Assembly: GCA_964540135.1 (NCBI GenBank)
Contig: CAZILK010000002.1
Location: forward strand, 52,997 to 116,996
Direction of reading: 5' to 3'
Length of the DNA: 64,000 bases
From: CAZCAQ01 sp964540135
GTDB lineage: Bacteria > Patescibacteriota > WWE3 > UBA101185 > UBA10185
Both the position numbers and the translations under genes were made by a program. Positions 24,396 to 33,196 of this stretch are shown one piece after another. Below the pieces are notes generated by a model, which was not told the origin of the DNA, searched no databases, and saw only the letters and a list, made by a program, of their open reading frames with translations. Every line of letters starts with the position of its first letter. Position 1 is the stretch's first letter.

Positions 24396-27032
24396 CTACT
24401 GTAAAATTGTGCTATAAAAGTCAGCTTGATACGCAAATCTATTCGATACCTCCGTCCCTTCGTTTAGAAAACCTGTACTGTAATCAGGCCCTGCGGGACT
24501 AAGCTCTTGCAGTGAGATCCTATCAATGTAGAAGATGTCTCCAACAAAGCCGTTTAATGAAAACATTAATCTGACCGCAGAAACACCTTCTGCACTGGAA
24601 TCAAAGCTGATTACTCCGGTATGTTCTTTCCAGTCAGGCTTAATATCCACGTTATATTTAACTTGAGTTAGCATCTGGTAAGGAAATGCTGAATTTGATA
24701 AGGATACATCTAAGTCAGAGCCAAGGTCGGATTTTGCCCAAAAACTCAGCTTATATTTAACGCCTGGTTTTAGCGCAAGCCGGTTCTGATAAAGCTCAAT
24801 TGTGCCTTTTTGAGGCAGTTTGCTAATCTTCAGACTTAGTATCTTACCGCTGACAGCATCCGCACTACCTGCAGATTCTCCAACTGAGACCGCCCCATCA
24901 ACCCCAGTCTTGATATACCAGTCTTTGGGCATACCCTTTTCAGTTTTCCCAAGCTCAAAATTGCCGTTTTTTAGCAAGTTTGTAGCTTCTAAATTATATG
25001 CCTCTGGATCATAATTTCCAAAAGATGCGTAATCTAGGTCTGTAGGAGTTTCCTCAGGCATCTCGTAAAGGTTATCTGGGTACGGGTCTTCGTAGGCTAA
25101 GTCATAGGACTCATAGTCTTGATATAAAAGATCCTCTTCTGAATAATCTGAAGGAACATACACCTGGTCTTCATATTCCTCATACTCTTCATATGTAGAA
25201 TCCTCATACTCTTGGTATTCGTATTGCTCTTCTTCCGGGTCCGTTGGCGGAGTCGTATACTCTGGCACATCAGACGTTTCGTATTCAACAATCTCATCCT
25301 CTTGAGGTATATCGTACGCTGGATCCTCAACTTCAGGGTCACCGATAGGCGGTGTCGGATCCTCAACATCAGCAGGAAGGTTTTCATCTGATACAGGTAA
25401 TGTAACCACCGGAACATATGCAAGTGCACCAGGGTCATTTGTAGGACCTCTTACAACTCCTTTATAATCAGTATCAAGACCAGTAAGCGGCAAAGCCAAC
25501 GCCCCCTTGCCTATAACGCTCGATCCAGCTGCATATTCAAAGCCAGAGGTTGATAATGAATTAACATCAATAACTCCAAACGGAGCGGCCAACTTCGGAT
25601 CTTCAACAACAAATCCATTATTCACAAGACTTTTAGAAACGGCCGGAAAGACATAGTTTGACTTAATAGTTGAAGCAGGGTTTGGCAGCAACCCAACTAC
25701 TGATCTTACCGTTGAATCTTTTTGGAGAACAATATTATTTGCAAAAGTTAGTGCTTCTATATCAGAACCAATCAGAAGAACTGATCTTGCAGACATGTTC
25801 TTTCGAAGCCTTGACCTGGCATTTACAAATGTATTGTTCACGACATTAAAATCTTTAAGCTTTGCGCGCTGAGCATACATTGCGATGTTTGTACTACATC
25901 CATAGACTATGTTATTTGTAAATGTTGTGCCTATATAATTAGGGCTTGCAGCAACCGCATCACTGACACCTGAAATATAAACACCGGTGGGATAATCTCT
26001 TTGGGTCAGATTCTTAACTGATGACAACCGGGCACTAACGTTCTCAAGACATGCTACAAAGTTTTTATTTATAACCGTGGCGCTTGGATTCTTAACGTTG
26101 AGATTATCTTTTAAGTTATCGTGAAATAAGTTATCCTCAAGCGTTAAAGCGGTTGCTCCATCACTATATAAGCCAAATCCTAAATTTTTTGAAATAATCG
26201 AGTTTTTAACTGATACAGTATTAAGCGCATTACCGTTTAACTGAAGCCCGGCGCCAACTGCAAGCGAATTAATCTTGATAGCAGCGTTATTGTCTTGAAA
26301 CCTTGAGTTTAAGATCTGGGTATTAGATGTTGTTTTCCCAACACAAGTTGCCGAATCAAGACAAGTACTCCCCACAACTGCACCAAAAAAGTTGTTATTT
26401 GATGCTACAACCGACGACAAAGTAATATTCTCAGAGTTTAATAGTCCAATACCACTGCCCGCAGACTCGGTAACAGTAACACCAACTATGTCTGTGAATT
26501 TAGCGCCTGAAATAGTAACTAAAAAAGTAGAGCTACAATTTGCAAGTGTAGCTTTTGTTCTGTTGTTAGTACCTCTTAGACTAGAAACTTTAGTACAAGT
26601 ACCGACGGGAGCTGTGAAGTTTTTCCCGCTAATATTAACAACTCCCACGCCATCATAACCACCAATCCTAATTTTGGACTCAGCAGTACCAACTGTTGAA
26701 ACAGTTAGTACTTCGTTGTAAGTACCACTTCCGATACACAAGGCTTCCCCAGGTACTAGAGTGGATATTCCTTTTGCTATGGTTTTAAATGAAGCAGTGG
26801 GAGCTAAACCAGTGTTGGTATCATTTCCAGTGAGTGATACATATTTTGAACAATCAGCCAAAGGAATCAATGTCTCATCTGAACTTGTTGTTACCGCCAA
26901 ACCAAGAGTTTGTTCTGTACTAGAAGAACTACCCTGCTCCGGTATATCAAAAATTTCTTGCGCAAATACTAATTTTGGAAATAAAAAAGTAAAAACACTT
27001 ATTAAAATTAGGCAGGAAATGAGTTTTCTCAC
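24396..27032 (-). CDS. Secreted right-handed beta-helix surface protein with C-terminal CBM-like domain
   Basis: A protein of about 878 residues. A signal peptide (ending near KLVFAQ) is followed by a parallel beta-helix (about residues 60-500) with asparagine-rich coils such as NSRFQDNNAAIKI and NNIVLQ, and a conserved YVSLTGNDTNTGLAPTASFK entry. An unusual Asp/Glu/Tyr/Pro-rich linker (about 530-680) leads to a C-terminal jelly-roll CBM-like domain (LLKNGNFELG, KLSFWAKS, FYIDRISLQEL). The fold is typical of polysaccharide-binding or -cleaving surface proteins; I see no clear catalytic site. A TTG start at 27071 is possible, but TTGCTA-17-TATACT directs transcription to the GTG at 27032. Confidence 0.8.
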   Translation of the reverse strand: MRKLISCLILISVFTFLFPKLVFAQEIFDIPEQGSSSSTEQTLGLAVTTSSDETLIPLADCSKYVSLTGNDTNTGLAPTASFKTIAKGISTLVPGEALCIGSGTYNEVLTVSTVGTAESKIRIGGYDGVGVVNISGKNFTAPVGTCTKVSSLRGTNNRTKATLANCSSTFLVTISGAKFTDIVGVTVTESAGSGIGLLNSENITLSSVVASNNNFFGAVVGSTCLDSATCVGKTTSNTQILNSRFQDNNAAIKINSLAVGAGLQLNGNALNTVSVKNSIISKNLGFGLYSDGATALTLEDNLFHDNLKDNLNVKNPSATVINKNFVACLENVSARLSSVKNLTQRDYPTGVYISGVSDAVAASPNYIGTTFTNNIVYGCSTNIAMYAQRAKLKDFNVVNNTFVNARSRLRKNMSARSVLLIGSDIEALTFANNIVLQKDSTVRSVVGLLPNPASTIKSNYVFPAVSKSLVNNGFVVEDPKLAAPFGVIDVNSLSTSGFEYAAGSSVIGKGALALPLTGLDTDYKGVVRGPTNDPGALAYVPVVTLPVSDENLPADVEDPTPPIGDPEVEDPAYDIPQEDEIVEYETSDVPEYTTPPTDPEEEQYEYQEYEDSTYEEYEEYEDQVYVPSDYSEEDLLYQDYESYDLAYEDPYPDNLYEMPEETPTDLDYASFGNYDPEAYNLEATNLLKNGNFELGKTEKGMPKDWYIKTGVDGAVSVGESAGSADAVSGKILSLKISKLPQKGTIELYQNRLALKPGVKYKLSFWAKSDLGSDLDVSLSNSAFPYQMLTQVKYNVDIKPDWKEHTGVISFDSSAEGVSAVRLMFSLNGFVGDIFYIDRISLQELSPAGPDYSTGFLNEGTEVSNRFAYQADFYSTILQ

Positions 27033-27039
27033 TGTAAAA

Positions 27040-27068
27040 AGTATAGATAACCTTGTAAGTTTTAGCAA
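27040..27068 (-). promoter_or_regulatory. Promoter of the beta-helix protein gene
   Basis: TTGCTA (27063-27068), a 17-bp spacer and TATACT (27040-27045), 7 nt before the GTG start at 27032. It decides that start over a TTG further upstream. Confidence 0.75.
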
Positions 27069-27132
27069 CAATTACGGGTAATAAATATGCGCAAGGAGCG
27101 AGCGTCTTAGCTATATTGCCTTTGCAACAACA

Positions 27133-28536
27133 CTAAGATTTTGAGGCTAGTACTTTTTTGTACAAACTTTTGTACTCAGCAGCACTCTTGTCCCAACTAA
27201 AATCAGTCTTCAGAGCATTCTGCACCATCTTGTCATACTTTCGCTTATCGTTAAAGAGCAGTGCAGCTTTCTTTATGGTGTTTGTGAGTTCAGATGAAGA
27301 ATAGGTCTTAAACTTAAAACCATTCACAGAATCTGTAACTGAATCCTTCAGCCCTCCGGTATCTCTGACAACAGGGAGGCAGCCGTAATACATAGCAAGC
27401 ATCTGAGTTAAACCGCACGGTTCAAATCGTGAGGGTATTAGCAAGAAATCACTAGCTTGATATAGTTCTTCAGCTAGTGTTACATCAAAACTTATATTTA
27501 CACTTACTCTCTTGCCATACAATCTATTAGATTGTTCGGAAAACTCAAGCAGTTTCTTCTCCCAATGAGGATCACCGGTACCAAGAAGTATGAAAGCACC
27601 AAACTTTGCCACAATATCATGCAAAGATTCATACAATATATCAATTCCCTTTTGATTTGGATCTAGTCTGGAAACAAATGCAAACAATGGAAGTTTTGAA
27701 TCAATTGCTAGTCCTAGTTTGTCGTACAATTTTGTCTTGGCGGCAGCCTTACCTTTTTTCCAATCAGCTAGTTCAAAGCCTCTTGTCAAAATCGAATAAT
27801 CAATCCCATTGAGAATACCTGTTAATCGGCTACGTCTGTCATATAATATACTGCTTAAATCCCCACCAATATCTTTGTAGAGAATTTCACTTGCATAAGA
27901 AGGTGAAACAGTATTTATGTAATCTGCAGACATTAGAGCCTCTTGCATGAAGTTGAGAAAGCCGTCTTGAATATCATAATAAACAGAAGGATGGTTAGAA
28001 ACATTGATATCTATATCTTTTAAGATCGAGCTTGAAGTATTCCCTTGATATGAAATATTATGAATTGTGAATAAGACTGGCGGTTTTGAAGTACTTAGAT
28101 CGTCAGTCAGCATATGCGGAATCATCCCAGTGTGCCAATCATGACAATGCACAATGTCGTAGATATTAAAGCCGTGATTGATAAAGTGCACAACAGCTTT
28201 ACAAAAAAACGCGTAAGGAACAACTTCATCGACAATATAGCCGCGTCTGACATCAAATAGCTTGTCGTTTCTGACTAAGAAAACATCAACTGTTGATTGA
28301 GGTAATTTAGTTTTGTAGATTGAGGTCACAACAGTTTCACCGTTAAATGGCACCTCTAGATCACAGTGTTTATATATCTTGTATTTTGAGACTTCAATCG
28401 CGCTATAAAATGGAACAATGACATCAACATCAAGTTTTAGTTTTGATAATGCTTTTGGAAGCGAACCGATAACATCTCCAAGTCCACCCATTTTTACAAT
28501 GGGAGCAACTTCTGAGGCAGCAAATAAAACTTTCAT
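27133..28536 (-). CDS. glgA: Glycogen/starch synthase (GT5)
   Basis: This 467-residue GT5 enzyme adds glucose from ADP- or UDP-glucose to alpha-1,4-glucan. It has VAPIVKMGGLGDVIGSLPKA (KxGGL), DIVHCHDWHTGMIP, LFAFVSRLDPNQKGIDIL and the catalytic FEPCGLTQMLAMYYGCLPV. It is the last gene of an alpha-glucan cluster. TATACT lies 6 nt before the ATG, with TTGGCA 16 bp further upstream. Confidence 0.92.
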   Translation of the reverse strand: MKVLFAASEVAPIVKMGGLGDVIGSLPKALSKLKLDVDVIVPFYSAIEVSKYKIYKHCDLEVPFNGETVVTSIYKTKLPQSTVDVFLVRNDKLFDVRRGYIVDEVVPYAFFCKAVVHFINHGFNIYDIVHCHDWHTGMIPHMLTDDLSTSKPPVLFTIHNISYQGNTSSSILKDIDINVSNHPSVYYDIQDGFLNFMQEALMSADYINTVSPSYASEILYKDIGGDLSSILYDRRSRLTGILNGIDYSILTRGFELADWKKGKAAAKTKLYDKLGLAIDSKLPLFAFVSRLDPNQKGIDILYESLHDIVAKFGAFILLGTGDPHWEKKLLEFSEQSNRLYGKRVSVNISFDVTLAEELYQASDFLLIPSRFEPCGLTQMLAMYYGCLPVVRDTGGLKDSVTDSVNGFKFKTYSSSELTNTIKKAALLFNDKRKYDKMVQNALKTDFSWDKSAAEYKSLYKKVLASKS

Positions 28537-28542
28537 GTTAAA

Positions 28543-28570
28543 AGTATATCAAGACTTAGACTTTTGCCAA
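28543..28570 (-). promoter_or_regulatory. Promoter of the first glycogen synthase gene
   Basis: TTGGCA (28565-28570), a 16-bp spacer and TATACT (28543-28548), 6 nt before the ATG at 28536. Confidence 0.7.
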
Positions 28571-30090
28571 TTTTCAAAATCTTCCTGAGATGCAACATCT
28601 AAGAAATGTGCTTTAGCAAAATCTGAAAACTCAACCCATGAATGCGCAAGAAATGGTTTTACCTGAGGCTGCGCCCAAGGCACATTCCGCCCAAGCCAGA
28701 GCTCATCAACCACATGTAAAATATCGTGTTTATCTGTTCCAAGACTTATTTTTATAACAGCGTCACGCCATTTTATAGCTCGTTCAAAATCTTGCCTGAG
28801 TACTGCATCATTCATCTCTTTTTCAAACTCAAGCACAAGTTGATTAAACCATTCGGCTGATGTCCTGTCCTTTAAAGGAGGCAGTCTGTGGGTTGTTGAT
28901 TCCTCACTGTGTCTTTTTCTAATATAGCCGCTTCTTTGCCATTCAAATGCAATTGTTAAGATCTCGTTATACAAAGTCTCTGCTAAGACAGTCTTGCTCT
29001 TATCCTCGCTGGACTTAAACAAAGTCAAGATAACCTGCTTCAAATCAAAAGCACCTGATTCGATCATCTCAAGACTCCACCAAGGTTTTGCACTCGCCCA
29101 CCAAAATTGATCCGATGCAAGCGCTACATCAGCTTGCGTTCGAGCTAGGTACCAACTTGGCGATTCTTTATCACTAAAGCTTGCAAGCTCCTTAACTACA
29201 AAGTTTGCAAGCTCCCATTGTTTCTTATGAATTGGGTTTGCTTTATCATCCCACAAAGTGAAAGGAGACTCCCCTTTTTGCAAAAAAGTATCTTGTTCGT
29301 CATTTGTCCAAGTACCTTCGATAGGACTAACAGGAATACTTGGCAGGGCTGTATCACAAACTGCGTCAGATCCAAGTCTATTGTCAAAAAACGGAGAATC
29401 TAGAAGCTCAAAAAGCAGCTTTTCATGGCCAACTCGGTGGTGTCCAAAAGTTTCAGCGTCCATAACGGTAAACCAAAGTTTATCAGCTAAAGCAAAATCT
29501 TTTGTTTCTTTAATCAAGTCTTCTGCGGTTCGAACTTGAGCTGATAAAATAAGCGAACTAACAGGCTTGTTTCTAAAAAGGATCGAAAGCTCAGAGTTTT
29601 TATATGTAAATCTACTACTTGCCATAGAATATTCTTTTGGACAACCGACAGTTGGAGCTGCAACCCAAGAATACCCAAGCTCAACGCATAACTCATAAAC
29701 CATGTCATTCATCGCCATTTCTGGCGGGAAAAAACCTTTAGGATTATACAGGTCGCCAAATGCTTTCTTCCCCTCTGCATTGTTTAATTCAATCTGTCTT
29801 AGACATTCATGTTTTGGAAGTAAAGGTAAGATTGGATGGTACATCGCACTTGCTGTTAGTTCAATTTGTCCTCTTGCAAGCAAAAGCGTAATGCCTTCTA
29901 TGACATCTGTGTATCCTTTTTGAACTAGCAGCTTAAGTAGAGAGCCTGCAAAATTTATGTTAATTCTGGAGTTAGGCCTTGCTAAAAGACCTGAGACAAT
30001 AGGTCTATATGACTCATTAACAATTCGGTCCAGAATGTCATCTTGCTGGTTTATAGGTTGATAAAAATGAAGTAAATTAACAAGTATCAT
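28549..30090 (-). CDS. GH57-family alpha-glucan-acting enzyme
   Basis: A 513-residue GH57 protein. Family motifs are LLHFYQPIN (motif 1), AMYHPILPLL (motif 2), GFFPPEMAMND with the nucleophile Glu (motif 3) and VMDAETFGHHR with the acid/base Asp (motif 4). GH57 members are amylases, 4-alpha-glucanotransferases or branching enzymes; this one cannot be assigned more closely. Its start overlaps the stop of the second GH57 gene (ATGA), so translation is coupled. Confidence 0.85.
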   Translation of the reverse strand: MILVNLLHFYQPINQQDDILDRIVNESYRPIVSGLLARPNSRININFAGSLLKLLVQKGYTDVIEGITLLLARGQIELTASAMYHPILPLLPKHECLRQIELNNAEGKKAFGDLYNPKGFFPPEMAMNDMVYELCVELGYSWVAAPTVGCPKEYSMASSRFTYKNSELSILFRNKPVSSLILSAQVRTAEDLIKETKDFALADKLWFTVMDAETFGHHRVGHEKLLFELLDSPFFDNRLGSDAVCDTALPSIPVSPIEGTWTNDEQDTFLQKGESPFTLWDDKANPIHKKQWELANFVVKELASFSDKESPSWYLARTQADVALASDQFWWASAKPWWSLEMIESGAFDLKQVILTLFKSSEDKSKTVLAETLYNEILTIAFEWQRSGYIRKRHSEESTTHRLPPLKDRTSAEWFNQLVLEFEKEMNDAVLRQDFERAIKWRDAVIKISLGTDKHDILHVVDELWLGRNVPWAQPQVKPFLAHSWVEFSDFAKAHFLDVASQEDFENWQKSKS

Positions 30091-31349
30091 AGATTGGCTA
30101 ATATCTTCTCACAAAGTTCTTTAATTGAGTCATCTTCAGTGTACTCCCCAAAAGCAAGAGCAAGGGCTATAAACTTATGAAGAATAGGCGCATCGTATAC
30201 AACAGCACCACTGTAAAGTTTTTTTCTTGACGCCCACCATAAGAAATCACTGGCAACAAGTTTCATAAGGCTGAGTTGTTTAAACAAGAACTGGCGTAAC
30301 TCATCGTCTTTAATTTTTGCGAGTAACTCCTCTTTCCAAAACGGCATATTGGCAAACTCGCTATTTTCATAAGTAAGTGATGGTAGATCTACATAAAGAC
30401 CATGAAGATACTGAAGTAACTTATTTATGTGTGACTGGAGTTCATTGGCTTCGTTTTTCCAAAAAGGTAATGTATCACCTGCCTGAACATCAGTTTTTGA
30501 TGCTCCCCAGCTTGCAGATACAATATCATATGATTTACCAGTTACATCACGGTCAATCTTTGACCCTAAATACAAGACGGCATCTGTTGCTTTAGCGACT
30601 TTAAACTCCCCAGATCCTGCAAGCTTATCAAGCAGACTGTCTAAAAATAAAATGCCATCTTTATTGTGATGCCCAAAAGTTTCAGCATCAAATGCAAGTG
30701 TTATCTCTTTTCGTGTACTTTGTTCGAAAAGATTAAATACTTCATCTACTTTATACCCGCGGTAAAAAGCGATCTTGTTACTAATTTCAGTATCGCGGAC
30801 TAAAATCTTAATCCCGGAGCTATGTAAAAATGTGTCTTTATCTTTCACTTCGTTTGGTGCTGCGCACGAATCAATTAGAAGCCACTTATACCCAAGACCC
30901 TCAAGCATATAACACAGCTCATTATTACAAGCAAGTTCTGGTGCAAAAAAACCATTTAAGTTTTTAAGAACAACAGCTTTCTCCCCTTCAAAACCTGTTG
31001 TCTTGCCGAGATAGTACCCAAGGCCATATTCATTAAGAATTATTTCTTCAAGAGCCAGTCTTTCTGGTACTGTTGTTAAAAGACAATGGTAGGAGGCGCT
31101 CCCTACAAATTCAATAATACCTGCGTCATGGAGTTTACGAACATCTGTTAGCCAATCGGTATAGCCGTATTTATCTACAAGTTCAAGAAAGCTTAAAGGC
31201 ATATTGAAAGTAAATGACAGATCTTTTTTGAGTTTAATGAGTTTAATCAAAGGGTTGTAGCATGTATCAAATACTTGTTTAAAAACGGTTTTAGTCTGGA
31301 TACTTGGTTGGTAGAAGTGGAAAATGAAGCTTACCTGTTTTGTACTCAT
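30087..31349 (-). CDS. GH57-family alpha-glucan-acting enzyme, shorter paralogue
   Basis: A 420-residue GH57 paralogue with FIFHFYQPSIQTKT, ASYHCLLTTVP, GFFAPELACNNE (nucleophile Glu) and LAFDAETFGHHNKDG (Asp). It lacks about 80 C-terminal residues present in the neighbour. Two adjacent GH57 enzymes suggest complementary actions, such as transfer or branching on glycogen made by the two flanking synthases. The promoter is TTGCCT-17-TATAAT, 9 nt before the ATG. Confidence 0.83.
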   Translation of the reverse strand: MSTKQVSFIFHFYQPSIQTKTVFKQVFDTCYNPLIKLIKLKKDLSFTFNMPLSFLELVDKYGYTDWLTDVRKLHDAGIIEFVGSASYHCLLTTVPERLALEEIILNEYGLGYYLGKTTGFEGEKAVVLKNLNGFFAPELACNNELCYMLEGLGYKWLLIDSCAAPNEVKDKDTFLHSSGIKILVRDTEISNKIAFYRGYKVDEVFNLFEQSTRKEITLAFDAETFGHHNKDGILFLDSLLDKLAGSGEFKVAKATDAVLYLGSKIDRDVTGKSYDIVSASWGASKTDVQAGDTLPFWKNEANELQSHINKLLQYLHGLYVDLPSLTYENSEFANMPFWKEELLAKIKDDELRQFLFKQLSLMKLVASDFLWWASRKKLYSGAVVYDAPILHKFIALALAFGEYTEDDSIKELCEKILANL

Positions 31350-31358
31350 AACTTGGGT

Positions 31359-31387
31359 ATTATAAATTTAATCCGGGATAAAGGCAA
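31359..31387 (-). promoter_or_regulatory. Promoter of the GH57-GH57 pair
   Basis: TTGCCT (31382-31387), a 17-bp spacer and TATAAT (31359-31364), 9 nt before the ATG, leaving a leader of about 2 nt. Confidence 0.7.
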
Positions 31388-31404
31388 AGTTTTGCTAAAC
31401 CAAT

Positions 31405-31528
31405 AAAAAAATGCGCTCTACCCCAGTTGGGTTTAGCATTTCTTATTCTCCTGCCCACAGAATAAGAAAGTGATCGAATAAGAATCCAATCAAAAACCCT
31501 ACTGGGATACAACGCACTTTACTTAACT
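31405..31528 (-). ncRNA. Candidate small RNA in the glucan cluster
   Basis: A gene-free stretch of the minus strand with its own promoter. An outer helix pairs the 5' part (GTGCG...ATCCCAGTAGGGTTT) with the 3' part (AAACCCAACTGGGGTAGAGCGCAT), followed by seven Ts, so the outer helix may also serve as terminator. Inside are a 9-bp hairpin TGATTGGAT/ATTCGATCA and an 11-bp hairpin TTTCTTATTCT/AGAATAAGAAA with a GTGGGCAGG loop. TTCTTATTC occurs twice, so the 3' arm could pair with either copy. The topology loosely recalls 6S RNA, but no diagnostic sequence supports that. Confidence 0.55.
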
Positions 31529-31534
31529 TTTTGC

Positions 31535-31562
31535 ATTATATAATATGAGTATTTAATGTCAA
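31535..31562 (-). promoter_or_regulatory. Promoter of the glucan-cluster small RNA
   Basis: A perfect TTGACA (31557-31562), a 16-bp spacer and a perfect TATAAT (31535-31540) on the minus strand, overlapping the end of the upstream glycogen synthase gene. This is the strongest promoter of the region. Confidence 0.75.
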
Positions 31563-33133
31563 GATTCTTCTAAATCCTGACCTTTGGGGTACGGCTTTTT
31601 CTTTAAAACCATTGTCTTTTCATACAATTTCACGTATTCGGAAGCACTGTAATCCCAGCTAAAATCTTTAGACATAGCGTTAACTTGCAGTTTTCTCCAC
31701 ACTTTTTTGCTTTTATAAAGCTCAAGAACTCTAGCAATCTGACCATATAAAGACATCTCGTTAAACTCTTTTAGCATAAATCCGGTTCCCTCCCCCGTAT
31801 TTGTATCAAAATCAGTAACTGTATCAACAAGACCCCCAACTTTTCTAACCATCGGGATACTTCCATATCTCATTGCCTCGAGCTGAACAATACCACAAGG
31901 TTCAAATCTTGAAGGATACATGATGACATCTGTTCCCGCGAAAAATAATCTTGGTAATACAAAGTTTGGATAAGTGTGAATACCAACTTTTTGTGGATAC
32001 CTCTCTTTAAGCTCCTTAAGCATGTTAACGATATTTTCATCGCCTCCGCCAACTTGTACAAACTGAATATTATATTCCTTTAATGCTTGATGAAGAGTAT
32101 TAACAATAAGATCAATACCCTTTTGATAATCAAGTCTCCCAACAAATCCAAATAGCGGTATGTCCTCATCAACTGGCAGATCCATCTCATCTTGAAGTGC
32201 TAGCTTGTTCTTAATTCTTCTATCAAGAGCTTTTATATCGTAATTTGTATGTATATACTTGTCTGTTGCGGGATCGAATTCTTCAAAATCCATCCCATTA
32301 ACAATTCCAAATAGTTTGCTTCGGACCTCAAGTAAAAGGTTGTTTAGACCGCAACCATACTCTGGCGTCAATATTTCTTTGGCATAGGTTTTTGAAACAG
32401 TATTTACTGCGTCAGAATATATGATTCCTCTTCGCATAAAATTTAGTTTTAAGTATTTAGAATCGAGTATCGGCGGAATACCTGTTTGTCCATCATCATA
32501 ATCAAGCTCAGACACATTTTGAGGAACTGTAAAGCCTTGATGAGCAATGCTGTGAATTGTATGAAGTGTAGCTATTTTAGAAATTACAGGGTGTTGTTTA
32601 TAGACTGTTTTTACATAGTTTGCAACAAGACCGGTATGCCAATCATTGGTATGAATTACATCTGGAATAAACTCTTCTTTAGCTATGAATTCAAGAGCTC
32701 CCCTGCACAAAAGTCCCCATCTCACCGGATCATCGCTATAACCATAAACATTGGCACGTTTTTCATAGTACTCCATGTTTTCAAGAAAATATGTGGTAAT
32801 ACCATATTGATTTACATGTGATTTGACATTACAAATGAGATGTTCCTCAACAGCGGAATCAGTTGGTACTTTTAGCCCTTCAACAACCATCTCAAGCTCA
32901 TACATTTCGGTTTGATCTATAAATCCAAATTTAGGCATGAATATGCGGACGTCATGTCCAAGATTATTCAAAGCCCTAGCCAAATACAAAAGTACACTGG
33001 AATAACCGCCTACTTTTGCATAAGGCATTGCCTCAGCCCCTACTAGAAGTATTTTAAGTTTTTTTTCTGGTGAAGTATCAGAAGTCTCACTAATGATATT
33101 TTCCAAAGCTGTTACAAGCCTATTAGGAGTCAT
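31559..33133 (-). CDS. Glycogen/starch synthase (GT5), second copy
   Basis: A 524-residue GT5 paralogue of the enzyme starting at 28536. It has AMPYAKVGGYSSVLLYLARA (KVGG; Tyr replaces the usual Leu), DVIHTNDWHTGLVA, FGFVGRLDYQKGIDLI and RFEPCGIVQLEAMRYGSIP. About 35 extra N-terminal residues precede the GT5 core. Two synthases in one cluster may have different donor or primer use. TAGAAT lies 6 nt before the ATG. Confidence 0.9.
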   Translation of the reverse strand: MTPNRLVTALENIISETSDTSPEKKLKILLVGAEAMPYAKVGGYSSVLLYLARALNNLGHDVRIFMPKFGFIDQTEMYELEMVVEGLKVPTDSAVEEHLICNVKSHVNQYGITTYFLENMEYYEKRANVYGYSDDPVRWGLLCRGALEFIAKEEFIPDVIHTNDWHTGLVANYVKTVYKQHPVISKIATLHTIHSIAHQGFTVPQNVSELDYDDGQTGIPPILDSKYLKLNFMRRGIIYSDAVNTVSKTYAKEILTPEYGCGLNNLLLEVRSKLFGIVNGMDFEEFDPATDKYIHTNYDIKALDRRIKNKLALQDEMDLPVDEDIPLFGFVGRLDYQKGIDLIVNTLHQALKEYNIQFVQVGGGDENIVNMLKELKERYPQKVGIHTYPNFVLPRLFFAGTDVIMYPSRFEPCGIVQLEAMRYGSIPMVRKVGGLVDTVTDFDTNTGEGTGFMLKEFNEMSLYGQIARVLELYKSKKVWRKLQVNAMSKDFSWDYSASEYVKLYEKTMVLKKKPYPKGQDLEES

Positions 33134-33196
33134 ACTGAGATTCTAGCACAGTTAGATCACTTAGCGTTAGTAACAGCCTAGAAATGCCCTCTAATC

